DNA of 22,307 nucleotides from CAZBUH01 sp964495095 (GTDB lineage: Bacteria; Bacillota; Clostridia; Oscillospirales; Oscillospiraceae). Of this stretch, positions 1 through 8,361 are shown piece after piece. The DNA lies in assembly GCA_964495095.1 (NCBI GenBank), contig CAZBUH010000025.1:1-22307 (forward strand), in the 5' to 3' direction. The translations under genes were made by a program, and so were the position numbers. Each line of letters opens with the position of its first letter. Position 1 is the first letter of the stretch. The notes beneath the pieces were generated by a model. That model did no database searches. It saw only the letters and a program-made list of their open reading frames with translations, and was not told where the DNA came from.

Positions 1-846
1 GCCATCCGCGTGGTTTCCGAGGTCCTGTCCTCCAACGGCTCCACCTCCCAGGGCTCCATCTGCGGCAGCACCCTGGCGCTTATGGACGCCGGCGTGCCCA
101 TCAAGGCCCCTGTGGCCGGCATCTCCTGCGGACTTATCTCCGACGGCGACGACTGGACCACCTTTATAGATATCCAGGGCGTTGAGGACTTCCACGGCGA
201 GATGGACTTCAAGGTGGCCGGCACCAAAAAGGGAATTACCGCAATTCAGATGGATTTGAAGAACGACGGCCTTATCCCCGAGGTCATAAAGTCCGCCTTT
301 GAAATAACAAGAGAGGCCAGAATACAGATAATCGATGAGATAATGCTCCCCTGCATAGCCGAGCCCAGAAAGGAACTGGCCGCTTCCGCTCCCAAGATGA
401 TTTCCATGAAGATAGACCCGGATAAAATCCGCGAGGTCATCGGCTCCGGCGGCAAGACAATCCAGAAGATATGCGCGGATACCGGCGCCAAGATTGACAT
501 CGATGACGACGGCAGCGTGTTTATCTCCGCTGTTGATATCGAGGCCTGCCGCGCCGCTAAAAAGACGATTGACAACATCGTGTTCGTCCCCGAGGTGGGC
601 AAGCTCTACTACGGCAAGGTGGTCCGCATAATCCCCATCGGCGCGTTTGTTGAGCTGGTGCCCGGCAAGGACGGCATGATACACATCTCCAAGCTCGAAA
701 ACCACAGGGTCGAGAAGGTGGAGGACGTGCTCAACGTGGGCGACATGACCTGGGTGAAGGTCACGGAGATCGATGAGCGCGGCCGTGTAAACCTCTCCAG
801 AAAAGACGCTATCAAAGAGCGGGAAAAGATGGGCATGATTGACTAA
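1..846 (+). CDS. pnp: Polyribonucleotide nucleotidyltransferase (PNPase), 3' part
   Basis: Partial gene: the frame is open from base 1 and stops at TAA 844-846, leaving the last 281 residues. PNPase degrades RNA 3'-to-5' phosphorolytically in the cytoplasm and acts in mRNA decay. Visible in order are the end of the second RNase PH core, with the GSICGSTLALMDAGVP stretch and the EDFHGEMDF segment carrying the two aspartates equivalent to the catalytic pair D486/D492 of the E. coli enzyme; a KH domain (fragment residues about 131-195, GXXG loop as GSGG); and an S1 domain (about 200-275, GKLYYGKVVRI to GRVNLSRKD). The C-terminal tail after S1 is only about ten residues. The next gene is an M16 peptidase, a common neighbour of pnp in Bacillota. 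Identification is by motif and domain order and is near certain. Confidence 0.97.
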   Translation, partial: AIRVVSEVLSSNGSTSQGSICGSTLALMDAGVPIKAPVAGISCGLISDGDDWTTFIDIQGVEDFHGEMDFKVAGTKKGITAIQMDLKNDGLIPEVIKSAFEITREARIQIIDEIMLPCIAEPRKELAASAPKMISMKIDPDKIREVIGSGGKTIQKICADTGAKIDIDDDGSVFISAVDIEACRAAKKTIDNIVFVPEVGKLYYGKVVRIIPIGAFVELVPGKDGMIHISKLENHRVEKVEDVLNVGDMTWVKVTEIDERGRVNLSRKDAIKEREKMGMID

Positions 847-894
847 GCCAAAGAGGCATTCAGCACGCCGAGGCTGAAAGACAATGGATTTCAG

Positions 895-929
895 AGGCGG
901 CTCGGAGTGAAATTTCCGAGCCGCCTTTT
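895..929 (+). terminator. Intrinsic terminator after pnp
   Basis: A perfect 11-bp GC-rich stem (896-906 with 915-925, GGCGGCTCGGA/TCCGAGCCGCC) with an 8-nt loop is followed by TTTT at 926-929. It lies between pnp and the M16 peptidase gene, whose start codon is only 17 nt further on. No promoter fits in that gap, so the terminator is probably partial and the peptidase is expressed by read-through or from a promoter inside pnp. Confidence 0.85.
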
Positions 930-946
930 GGCTTGAGGTTACATAT

Positions 947-2203
947 ATGTATGAAAAAATCACGCTGAAAAACGGTGTGCGTATAATTTTCGAGAGGCTG
1001 TCCTATGTGCGCTCCGTATCCATTGGTATATGGGTGGGCACAGGCTCACGGTACGAAAAACCGGGGGAGAGCGGCGCGTCCCACTTTATAGAGCATATGG
1101 TGTTCAAGGGCACCGAGACGAGAAGCGCCGCCGATATCGCGGAGCTTATGGACGGCATAGGCGGCCAGATAAACGCCTTTACCACAAAGGAGTGTACCTG
1201 CTTTTACGGCAAGGTGCTGGACTCCCATCTGGGGGCCGCGGCGGATATGCTGTGCGATATGTTTTTTAACTCTAAATTTGACGAAAACGACGTGGTGAAC
1301 GAGCGGGGCGTCATCTTAGAGGAGATAGATATGTACGAGGACACCCCGGACGACCTTGTGACGGAACGGCTTTTTGCCCGGGTTTGGCAGGGCAACGCCC
1401 TGAGCCGCCCGATACTGGGCCGGGAAAAAACCCTCCGGAAGTTCACCGGCGAGAAGCTGCGGGAATATATGCGCAGCCATTATACCCCGGACAGAATAGT
1501 GATATCCCTCTCCGGCAACTTTACGGATTTGGACATCGAATACTTAAAGGACAGGTTTTCCCAGATACCGGAGGGACAGCCGGCGGCGCCGGAAAAGGCC
1601 GTGTATGTCCCGGCCGTGGTCACAAAAAGGAAGGCCATAGAGCAAAACCACGTGTGCCTTGCGTTCCCGGGGCTGCCCATAGGGGATGACCGGAGATACG
1701 CCATGTCCCTTATGTCCGGTATGCTGGGGGGCGGCATGTCCTCCCGGCTCTTCCAGTCGGTGCGCGAAAAGCGGGGCCTATGCTATACGGTGTACTCCTT
1801 TACAATGGAGCACATGGATACGGGACTTTTGGGCATCTACGCCGCCGTGGGACGGGAGACCGAGGACAAGGCTATGGAGCTTATCGCTCAGGAGATAGTC
1901 CGTTTCCGGGATAAGGGCGTATCGGAGACAGAGCTGGACAGAGCCCGGGAGCAGGCCAAGGCAAACGTGCTGATGGCGGAGGAGTCCACCCAGAACAGGA
2001 TGAACAGGCTGGGCCGGAACGAGCTTTTCTTAAACAGCGTGGCCGACGCCCAGGAGATAATTGACGGCTACGACAGCGTGACGCGGGAGGACATACACAG
2101 GCTGGCGGAGCAGACGCTGGACTTCAAAAACGCCTCGGTTTCCGCCGTCGGCAGGATAAAGACCGGCGAGAAGTACGGTGAGTATATAGAACAGCACAAA
2201 TAA
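947..2203 (+). CDS. M16 family zinc peptidase (insulinase/processing-peptidase type)
   Basis: The 418-residue protein matches the single-chain bacterial M16 peptidases encoded next to pnp (the B. subtilis MlpA/YmxG group). The inverted zinc motif HxxEH is at residues 46-50 (SHFIEHMVFKG), and the third ligand is a glutamate about 76 residues on (E126 in GVILEEIDMYEDTPDD). The C-terminal inactive-like half carries the conserved substrate-binding Arg/Tyr region (SRLFQSVREKRGLCYTVYS). Length fits the family. There is no signal peptide, so it is cytoplasmic, where these enzymes probably degrade short peptides. The ATG at 947 has a GAGG-like SD (934-938 region) and starts immediately before the conserved first beta strand. 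It is followed by a strong terminator at 2243-2276. The exact substrate cannot be read from the sequence. Confidence 0.93.
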   Translation: MYEKITLKNGVRIIFERLSYVRSVSIGIWVGTGSRYEKPGESGASHFIEHMVFKGTETRSAADIAELMDGIGGQINAFTTKECTCFYGKVLDSHLGAAADMLCDMFFNSKFDENDVVNERGVILEEIDMYEDTPDDLVTERLFARVWQGNALSRPILGREKTLRKFTGEKLREYMRSHYTPDRIVISLSGNFTDLDIEYLKDRFSQIPEGQPAAPEKAVYVPAVVTKRKAIEQNHVCLAFPGLPIGDDRRYAMSLMSGMLGGGMSSRLFQSVREKRGLCYTVYSFTMEHMDTGLLGIYAAVGRETEDKAMELIAQEIVRFRDKGVSETELDRAREQAKANVLMAEESTQNRMNRLGRNELFLNSVADAQEIIDGYDSVTREDIHRLAEQTLDFKNASVSAVGRIKTGEKYGEYIEQHK

Positions 2204-2242
2204 TGCCAGTAAATTCCATTTACAGAACAAAAAACACAATAT

Positions 2243-2276
2243 ATTGCGTCAGCGGGCAGCCGCTGACGCAATTTTT
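2243..2276 (+). terminator. Intrinsic terminator after M16 peptidase gene
   Basis: A perfect 13-bp stem (2243-2255 with 2260-2272, ATTGCGTCAGCGG/CCGCTGACGCAAT) with a 4-nt GCAG loop runs into TTTTT at 2272-2276. It ends the pnp-side transcription unit just before the promoter of the MATE gene. Confidence 0.95.
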
Positions 2277-2279
2277 ATA

Positions 2280-2307
2280 TTGAAAATACTTCTGATAGCT
2301 GTATAAT
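2280..2307 (+). promoter_or_regulatory. Sigma-A type promoter for the MATE gene
   Basis: TTGAAA (2280-2285), a 16-nt spacer and a perfect TATAAT (2302-2307). Transcription would start near 2314, giving a 5' UTR of under 30 nt before the SD GGAGG at 2330-2334. The -35 box begins right after the upstream terminator's U-tract, which fits an independent unit. Confidence 0.8.
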
Positions 2308-2341
2308 AGTATTTGTAAAAATTTAGACCGGAGGCGTGAAA

Positions 2342-3673
2342 ATGGCAATGCAGACAGATTTGACCCAGGGCAGTGTCCGGGGCCGGCTTGTAAAATATTC
2401 CCTGCCGCTTATTGCGTCCAATGTGCTGCAGTCGGCCTACAGTATGGCGGACATGATAATTGCCGGGAATTTTATAGGCTCTGCGGGCATATCCTCCATA
2501 ACAAACTCCAGCCAGGTGATGGTGTTTGTGACCCAGGTGGTCATAGGGCTGACGACAGGCGGGAACGTCCTCATAGGCCAGTATTTCGGCAGCAAAAAAT
2601 ACGAGGACTGCAGGAGGGCCACCGTCACACTTTTTACGTTTTCGCTCCTTATGGGCCTGGGGCTGGCTGCGGCGGTATTTTTCCTGGCGGGGCCTGTGCT
2701 GCGGCTTCTCGACGCGCCGGACTACGCCGGGGCGCTGAGCTATTTAAAAATATGCGCCCTGGGCTTTATATTTATCTGCGGCTACAACGGGATGAGCGCC
2801 GCCATACGGGCGGTGGGGAATTCCAGGCAGCCGTTTGTCTGCATCGCCGCCTCTACCTGCGTAAACGTAATACTTGATCTTGTCTTTGTGGGCGCCATGG
2901 ATATGGGCGTCGGCGGGGCCGCGGCGGCCACGGTGATCGCCCAGGGCGTGTCCTTTGGAATTTCTTTCGTTTTTATTTTGAAAAATCCGCAACTTTTCGG
3001 GGTCTCCCTGCGTCGTATGTTTATAAGGGGAGAGGAGCTAAAAAGAATACTGCGCCTGGGACTGCCCTGCGCTGTCCAGATGAGCGTGGCGGGCATATCC
3101 TGGCTTTCCGTGACCTCAATAGTGAACAGCTACGGGGTGCATGTGTCGGCCGGAAACGGGGTCAGCATAAAGATAAAGGATTTTTGCCAGACATTTATAA
3201 CCGCCATGGCCAACGGGGCCTCAGCCATGATAGCCCAAAACCTGGGGGCAAAGCAGTACGGCAGGGCAAAGGACGTAATGTACACCGCTATGAGGATAAC
3301 GGTGCTGATGGCCGTCTGCATGATAGGTATAGTGGAGGTGTTCGCGCCGCAGCTTGTGGGACTGTTCACCTCTGACCCTGAGGACGCGGCGGCGGCAATA
3401 CTCAATCTGCGCATTGAAATAATAGGCCAGGTGTTTTATGCCAGCTTCCTCATATACCACTCTCTGGCGCTGGGAGCCGGGCACACCGTGTTTGTGCTGA
3501 TAAGCTCGTTTACAAACTGCATATTGGTGCGGCTCATACTGGCGTTCACCCTGAACCATTTCTTCGGGATACTGGGCCTTTACATAGCCTGTATGGCGGC
3601 TCCGGCCTCGTCGGTGCCCCTCGGATGGCTCTACACACGCTCCGGCCGCTGGCGTCGCAGCCTGGCGGAGTAG
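2342..3673 (+). CDS. MATE family multidrug/toxin exporter
   Basis: The 443-residue polytopic membrane protein has the MATE start pattern (DLTQGSVRGRLVKYSLPLI, then MADMIIAGNFIG) and two similar six-helix halves; the second begins near RILRLGLPCAVQMSV. MATE proteins export cationic drugs or metabolites using a Na+ or H+ gradient at the cytoplasmic membrane. An in-frame GTG at 2336 would also open the frame, but the SD GGAGG (2330-2334) lies 1 nt from that GTG and 7 nt from the ATG at 2342, so 2342 is preferred. The gene has its own promoter and is followed 3 nt later by a small lipoprotein gene, implying coupling. Substrate is unknown; among MATE branches it looks like the NorM/DinF-type clostridial proteins. 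Confidence 0.93.
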   Translation: MAMQTDLTQGSVRGRLVKYSLPLIASNVLQSAYSMADMIIAGNFIGSAGISSITNSSQVMVFVTQVVIGLTTGGNVLIGQYFGSKKYEDCRRATVTLFTFSLLMGLGLAAAVFFLAGPVLRLLDAPDYAGALSYLKICALGFIFICGYNGMSAAIRAVGNSRQPFVCIAASTCVNVILDLVFVGAMDMGVGGAAAATVIAQGVSFGISFVFILKNPQLFGVSLRRMFIRGEELKRILRLGLPCAVQMSVAGISWLSVTSIVNSYGVHVSAGNGVSIKIKDFCQTFITAMANGASAMIAQNLGAKQYGRAKDVMYTAMRITVLMAVCMIGIVEVFAPQLVGLFTSDPEDAAAAILNLRIEIIGQVFYASFLIYHSLALGAGHTVFVLISSFTNCILVRLILAFTLNHFFGILGLYIACMAAPASSVPLGWLYTRSGRWRRSLAE

Positions 3674-3676
3674 CCT

Positions 3677-3970
3677 ATGGGCAGCAGGAGAAAGGCTTTT
3701 GCTGGGGCGGTGACAGCGGCGGCGCTGGCAATTCTGCTTGCGTCGGGCTGCCGCGCGGCCTGGAGCCCGGCCGCCGTGCCGGTCTCGGTGGATATTGCCC
3801 AGTGGCCGGAGCAGGAACAGCAGCCGGAGCTGGAATTTGAGCTTGAGCAGGAGCCGGAGGAAGAGGATGATGAAAATTACCGCCTCTCCCAGACGGCGGC
3901 GGTGCTTTTCGCCATGATGTGCTGTATGGCAGTGCCTCTTGCATACTGCATTTTTAAGGGAGAACGGTAA
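3677..3970 (+). CDS. Small acidic lipoprotein-like protein with C-terminal TM segment
   Basis: This 97-residue protein is not recognised as a known family. It has a basic N-terminus (MGSRRK), a hydrophobic stretch and a lipobox (LLASGC, Cys25), so it may be lipid-anchored outside the membrane. Residues about 43-65 are a Glu/Gln/Asp-rich linker (EQEQQPELEFELEQEPEEED). A second hydrophobic segment near the end (AAVLFAMMCCMAVPLAYCIF) looks like a TM helix. The ATG follows the MATE stop by 3 nt, with an SD GGAG at 3667-3670 inside the MATE gene, so translation is probably coupled. Having both a lipobox and a C-terminal TM is unusual; the first segment could instead be a TM helix without lipidation. 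Coding status is supported by the SD and spacing rather than by homology. Confidence 0.65.
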   Translation: MGSRRKAFAGAVTAAALAILLASGCRAAWSPAAVPVSVDIAQWPEQEQQPELEFELEQEPEEEDDENYRLSQTAAVLFAMMCCMAVPLAYCIFKGER

Positions 3971-3989
3971 CACAACGATTACAATACGG

Positions 3990-4009
3990 TTAAGATTTTC
4001 TTAATTTTT
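3990..4009 (+). terminator. Weak AT-rich terminator candidate
   Basis: A 6-bp AT-rich stem TTAAGA/TCTTAA with a 3-nt loop (3990-4004) is followed by TTTTT (4005-4009). It sits between the small lipoprotein gene and the promoter of the next operon. The stem is weak, so full termination is doubtful. Confidence 0.4.
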
Positions 4010-4020
4010 ATGCCAGGGTA

Positions 4021-4049
4021 TTGTAAAGTGATTCGGCCTGTGATAAACT
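4021..4049 (+). promoter_or_regulatory. Candidate promoter of the five-gene transporter operon
   Basis: TTGTAA (4021-4026), a 17-nt spacer and TAAACT (4044-4049) preceded by TGA, i.e. an extended -10 (TGn). Each hexamer matches the consensus at four of six positions. Transcription would begin near 4056, about 58 nt before the first start codon. Confidence 0.55.
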
Positions 4050-4113
4050 ATCTGTGTTAAATTGATTAATACGCTAAACAATTGAAAACAAATGACCGGG
4101 AAAAGGAGACGGA

Positions 4114-6519
4114 ATGAAAAAGAACAGAGCGAGAAGAATTGCGGCGCTTATCTCTGCGGCGGCCCTTATGACAGGCGTTTTCGCCGGATGCAAAGGGGAT
4201 GACGGCGGAAACGGCGGCGGCAGCGGCAGCGGTAAAAAGGAAGAGGAAACGCCGGAGTTTGTCTATGTGCCCAACTACATAGATGTGGAGGGGGATTTTG
4301 ACGGCATAGGCGAAATAGTCTATGGTGGAGGGAAATTTTACTTTACCTCCTGGTTAAATAAGAGCGTGGACCCGGACGGCAACGAGCTCAGCGAAGAGGA
4401 CGAAAACTACTGGGAGTATTACACCAGTGAACAGGCGGTTTACTCCATGAATGACGACGGCACCGACATAAAGCAGCTTGAAAATTATGAGCCGCTTCCC
4501 CTACCGGAGGGGAGCCAGGGAAGCTCCTATATGCAAGGCCTGAAAGCATTGCCCGACGGCAGCCTGTTTGCGGTTGAATGCGTATACGCCTACCACTATG
4601 ACGCGCCGGAGGGCGTCACCAGCGAGGACGACGAATACTGGAATTACTATGTGGATGACGGTACCCAATATATGATAAGGACGCTGGATCCCACGGGGGC
4701 CGAGATATCCCGGATCGATGTGTCCGATATATTTGACGAAAACGGTCTCAGCTCAGACATAGCTGTGGATGGGGACGGCAATATATACATGACCGACGGG
4801 AACACGGGCGTCTATGTGCTTGACTCCACAGGGGCGGAGCTTTTTACCCTCAGTGTGGATAACTGGGTGAACTCCTTCTGCGTTTTGAATGACGAAAAGT
4901 CCACTGTGGCTGTGTTGTGCTACGGCGGATCGGGCTATGTGGCGAAACTGGTAGACACGGCGGCCAGGGACTGGGGCGAGGATATAACGCTCCCCTCAAA
5001 TTGCAACTATGTCAGGGACGGCTATGGCGATTACCTCTTTTACGGCGATGATTGCGATAACTATTATGGCTATAACGCCGCCACATCCCAGTGGGAAAAG
5101 GTGCTGAACTGGATAAACTGCGATATCAACGGCAACAATATAGTGTTTACAGGCGTGGATGACGACGGCAACACCATATGCGCTGTCGGCACCTACGGCT
5201 CCGACGGCTACGAGCTGGAGATCGTCGGGCTGGTAAAGACGCCCTATGACCAGGTTGAGCATAAAACGGTCCTTACATACGCCTGCATGTATCTCAATTA
5301 TAATCTAAGGGCTGAAATAATCAATTTCAATAAGGCAAACGGCAAATACCGCATAGAGGTGAAGGACTACTCGGAGTACAACACCGAGGACGACGACGAG
5401 GCGGGCCTCACGAAGCTCACTACGGAGATCGTATCCGGCAATGTGCCGGACATTCTGGACACGGACTCCCTGCCAATTGAGCAGTACGCGGCGAAGGGGC
5501 TGCTGGAGGATCTGTACCCGTATATTGACGCGGATCCGGAGCTGAGCCGGGAAGATATCGTCCCCAGCGTTCTTGAGACTTTGGAGATCGACGGGAAGCT
5601 CTACCAGGTGGGAAGCGCTTTCGAAGTTATGACTTTGGCCGGCTCGCCCGATGTGTTGGGTCCGGAGTCGGGCTGGACTGTAGATGAGCTTATGTCGCTG
5701 ATAGCGGCGCACCCCGAGGCTACAGACCCCCTGGGCGTGGGGGAAACAAGGGACACTGTGCTCGACTTGGTCTGCCGCTTTGCAATGAATGATTATGTAG
5801 ACTGGGAGACAGGCAAATGCGACTTCGATAACGAGAGCTTTATCTCCCTGCTGGAGTTTGTGAATACATTCCCGGCGGAGTTTGACTGGGACAGCTACGA
5901 TTACGAGCTTGACGGCGATACGCCGGAGCATATAGCCAGCGGCCGGCAGCTTATGATGGAGATAGATATATCCAATTTCCGGGATTTCCAAATGTATAAG
6001 GCAATGTTCGGGGGGGATATAGTGTATAAGGGCTTTCCCGACGCGGACAGGGACGGCAACGCCATGCAGCTCATGGACGGCATAGCCATGACAAGCTCCT
6101 GCGCCGATAAGGACGGAGCTTGGGAGTTTATCCGCACTCTGCTCACAAAGGAGTATCAGGAGGATGAGAACGAAGGCTGGGCATTTCCCACAAACCAGGA
6201 GGCCTTTGACGAATTGCTGAAGGAGGCCATGACGCCTAAATACACCACCGATCCCGAGACCGGGGAGCAGGTGGAGCAGTCCCAGGGAGGCTGGAGCTGG
6301 GGCGATCTCTCCGTAGATATCTACGCCGTGACCCAGGAAGATGCGGACAAGATACTTGAGACAATAAACGGCGTACATAAGCTGTACAGCTACGATAACA
6401 GCGTTATGGACATAATCACCGACGAGGCCCAGGAGTATTTTAACGGCACTAAGACCGCCGCCGACTGCGCGGCGCTTATCCAGAGCCGTGTAAACATCTA
6501 TGTAAACGAGCAGAAATAA
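4114..6519 (+). CDS. Lipoprotein: N-terminal propeller-like region fused to family 1 solute-binding domain
   Basis: The 801-residue secreted lipoprotein starts with a signal peptide and lipobox (GVFAGC, Cys about 26), then a Gly/Ser/Lys/Glu linker. Residues about 45-400 contain repeated short units such as AVDGDGNIYMTDGNTGVYVL and DDDGNTICAVGTYGSDG, which read as NHL/beta-propeller-like blades. Residues about 400-800 look like an extracellular solute-binding protein family 1 domain (FNKANGKYRIEVKDYSEY, then EIVSGNVPDILD and a late SCADKDGAWEFIRTLLTKEYQ). Typical sugar-binding lipoproteins are 400-450 residues, so the N-terminal half is an addition. SD GGAG at 4105-4108, 5 nt from ATG. Two sugar-type permease genes follow, so it should deliver a ligand to them. 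Ligand and the job of the N-terminal half are unknown. Confidence 0.88.
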   Translation: MKKNRARRIAALISAAALMTGVFAGCKGDDGGNGGGSGSGKKEEETPEFVYVPNYIDVEGDFDGIGEIVYGGGKFYFTSWLNKSVDPDGNELSEEDENYWEYYTSEQAVYSMNDDGTDIKQLENYEPLPLPEGSQGSSYMQGLKALPDGSLFAVECVYAYHYDAPEGVTSEDDEYWNYYVDDGTQYMIRTLDPTGAEISRIDVSDIFDENGLSSDIAVDGDGNIYMTDGNTGVYVLDSTGAELFTLSVDNWVNSFCVLNDEKSTVAVLCYGGSGYVAKLVDTAARDWGEDITLPSNCNYVRDGYGDYLFYGDDCDNYYGYNAATSQWEKVLNWINCDINGNNIVFTGVDDDGNTICAVGTYGSDGYELEIVGLVKTPYDQVEHKTVLTYACMYLNYNLRAEIINFNKANGKYRIEVKDYSEYNTEDDDEAGLTKLTTEIVSGNVPDILDTDSLPIEQYAAKGLLEDLYPYIDADPELSREDIVPSVLETLEIDGKLYQVGSAFEVMTLAGSPDVLGPESGWTVDELMSLIAAHPEATDPLGVGETRDTVLDLVCRFAMNDYVDWETGKCDFDNESFISLLEFVNTFPAEFDWDSYDYELDGDTPEHIASGRQLMMEIDISNFRDFQMYKAMFGGDIVYKGFPDADRDGNAMQLMDGIAMTSSCADKDGAWEFIRTLLTKEYQEDENEGWAFPTNQEAFDELLKEAMTPKYTTDPETGEQVEQSQGGWSWGDLSVDIYAVTQEDADKILETINGVHKLYSYDNSVMDIITDEAQEYFNGTKTAADCAALIQSRVNIYVNEQK

Positions 6520-6529
6520 TTGAATATAT

Positions 6530-6557
6530 TCCCGGCCCTCTATCCGGAGGGCTGGGA
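6530..6557 (+). promoter_or_regulatory. Intercistronic hairpin between binding-protein and permease genes
   Basis: An 11-bp stem with one G-U pair (6530-6540 with 6547-6557) and a 6-nt loop occupies most of the 67-nt gap. It is followed by A residues rather than a U-tract, so it is not a standard terminator. As known for malE-malF type gaps, such a hairpin can protect the upstream mRNA and raise binding-protein levels over permease levels; that role is inferred here. Confidence 0.6.
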
Positions 6558-6586
6558 AAAACACGGTTATGTGAAAGGAAACGGCG

Positions 6587-7474
6587 ATGAAGAAAAAAAC
6601 TGCGCGCATAAATAAGAAGCTCCGTGACAAGCTGTGCTCCGGGGCGTTTCTTGGACCGAGTATTATCGGCGTCGCTGTGTTTTTTATAGTACCCTTTGGA
6701 ATCGTGGTGTATTATTCCCTGATAAACAACCCGGTCCAGAGGGAATTTGTATTCCTTGATAACTACAAGGCGCTGTTTCAGAATTATTCCTTCCAGGTGG
6801 CGGCGAAAAATACGGCCATATTTTCGGCTATTGCGGTGCCGCTGGCGGTGATCCTCTCAATACTGCTGGCCCTGATGCTGGAGTGCAGGATACCCCTTAA
6901 GAGCCAGTTCAGGACGTTTTTTCTCAGCCCCATGATGGTGCCAATAGCCTCGGTAGTGCTTGTGTGGCAGGTGCTGTTCCACAGCAGCGGCACAGTAAAC
7001 CAGCTTCTGGCCGTTTTCGGGGTGGATAAGATAGACTGGTTGAAATCCGACTACTGCATGGTGGTCATAACGGTGCTGTTCTTATGGAAAAACCTCGGCT
7101 ACAATATGATACTTTTTATGGCGAATCTGAACAACATGCCGAAGGAGCTCCTTGAGGTGGCCGACGTGGAGGGGGCCGGGCCGTTATACAAATTCTTTAA
7201 AATAAAGCTGCGGTACATGTCTCCCACAGTGCTTTTTGTAACGATACTCTCTCTTATAAACTCCTTTAAGATTTTCCGGGAGGTGTACCTGCTCACAGGG
7301 GACTACCCCTATGAGGGTCTGTACATGCTCCAGCACTTTATGAACAACACCTTTAAATCCCTTGACTATCAGAAGCTGTCCTCGGCGGCGGTGGTCATGG
7401 CTATTGTGATGGTGATAATAATCGCTCTGCTTTTCCTTGCGGAGGATAGGTTCGGAAAGGATGTGGAGCAGTGA
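6587..7474 (+). CDS. ABC transporter permease, MalF/UgpA type
   Basis: The 295-residue inner-membrane protein has about six TM helices. The first is GPSIIGVAVFFIVPFGIVVYY (about 23-43), and the cytoplasmic EAA loop near residues 200-220 (EVADVEGAGPLYKFFKIKL) is where the ATPase docks. This is the permease-1 pattern of carbohydrate-type (CUT1) importers. The SD is AAAGGAA upstream of the ATG at 6587. The next permease gene overlaps it by 4 nt (GTGA), as expected for a heterodimeric channel. No ATP-binding subunit is encoded nearby. In many Bacillota CUT1 importers share one MsmX-type ATPase encoded elsewhere, which would explain that absence. Confidence 0.93.
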   Translation: MKKKTARINKKLRDKLCSGAFLGPSIIGVAVFFIVPFGIVVYYSLINNPVQREFVFLDNYKALFQNYSFQVAAKNTAIFSAIAVPLAVILSILLALMLECRIPLKSQFRTFFLSPMMVPIASVVLVWQVLFHSSGTVNQLLAVFGVDKIDWLKSDYCMVVITVLFLWKNLGYNMILFMANLNNMPKELLEVADVEGAGPLYKFFKIKLRYMSPTVLFVTILSLINSFKIFREVYLLTGDYPYEGLYMLQHFMNNTFKSLDYQKLSSAAVVMAIVMVIIIALLFLAEDRFGKDVEQ

Positions 7475-8355
7475 AAAAGAAGAAGCGCTATTTTGGCCGT
7501 GGGGCCATGTTTGTGCTGTCGGCGGTTTTTGCCATAATTTTCCTGCTGCCAACGGTGCTCACCGTTACAAATTCCTTTATGGACCAGTCGGAGATAAACG
7601 CCAACTACGGCACGGTGTTCTCCGGCGCCTCCGACGGCAAGACCTATATAGGGGAGGACGTAAATCTCAAATTTATCCCCGACAAGGTGAGCTTTTCCCA
7701 ATATATAACGGTGCTCTTTAAAAGCCCGGACTACATACTGAAATTCTGGAACTCCGTGATACTTGTGGTGCCGATAGTCCTGCTGCAGGTTTCAATAGCG
7801 GCGCTGGCGGCCTACAGCTTCACAAGGTACAGGACAAAATTAAAGAGCTTCCTTTTTTTCTTCTACGTTATCCTGATGCTGATGCCCTATCAGGTGACGC
7901 TGGTACCCAACTACCTTGTGTCGGAGTGGCTGCATATACTCGGCACCCGCTGGGCGATAATCCTGCCGGGGGCCTTCGCGCCGTTTTCCGTGTTCCTGCT
8001 CACAAAATTTATGCGCAGGATACCGACCTCGCTTATCGAGGCCGCAAAGCTGGACGGGGCCAGCGAGTGGACGATCTTCAGAAAAATATGCCTGCCCCAG
8101 TGCAGAAGCGCCCTGTATTCGATAGCCATACTTGTATTTATAGACTACTGGAACATGGTGGAGCAGCCCATTGTGCTGCTGGATGACAGTACAAAGCAGC
8201 CCCTTTCAGTCTATCTCTCCACCATAAACGCCGGCGAGGTGGGCATAGCCTTCGCCGCGGCCGTCATCTACATGATACCGTCCCTGCTGCTGTTCCTCCA
8301 CGGCGAGGAGTATCTTGTGGAGGGCATAACCTATTCCGGCTCGGTGAAAGGATAA
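7471..8355 (+). CDS. ABC transporter permease, MalG/UgpE type
   Basis: The 294-residue polytopic membrane protein is the second permease of the pair. The EAA loop is SLIEAAKLDGASEWTIFRKI (about residues 189-208), and it has about six TM helices. There is a long extracytoplasmic insertion between the first two helices (about residues 30-80, MDQSEINANYG onwards) before the conserved permease core. The GTG start overlaps the stop of the preceding gene (GTGA at 7471-7474), a coupled arrangement, and no other start is needed. The stop is 6 nt before the next ATG. The C-terminus (GEEYLVEGITYSGSVKG) is typical of MalG-like proteins. Confidence 0.92.
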   Translation: MKKKKRYFGRGAMFVLSAVFAIIFLLPTVLTVTNSFMDQSEINANYGTVFSGASDGKTYIGEDVNLKFIPDKVSFSQYITVLFKSPDYILKFWNSVILVVPIVLLQVSIAALAAYSFTRYRTKLKSFLFFFYVILMLMPYQVTLVPNYLVSEWLHILGTRWAIILPGAFAPFSVFLLTKFMRRIPTSLIEAAKLDGASEWTIFRKICLPQCRSALYSIAILVFIDYWNMVEQPIVLLDDSTKQPLSVYLSTINAGEVGIAFAAAVIYMIPSLLLFLHGEEYLVEGITYSGSVKG

Positions 8356-8361
8356 GAAAAC

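Noticed and set aside
3221..3973. 250-codon minus-strand ORF
   Set aside because: It is antisense to the well-supported MATE and lipoprotein genes and has an Arg/His-rich composition without any domain.
5305..6630. 441-codon minus-strand ORF
   Set aside because: It is the mirror of the GC-rich binding-protein gene, with no SD or recognisable domain; the plus-strand protein is clearly real.
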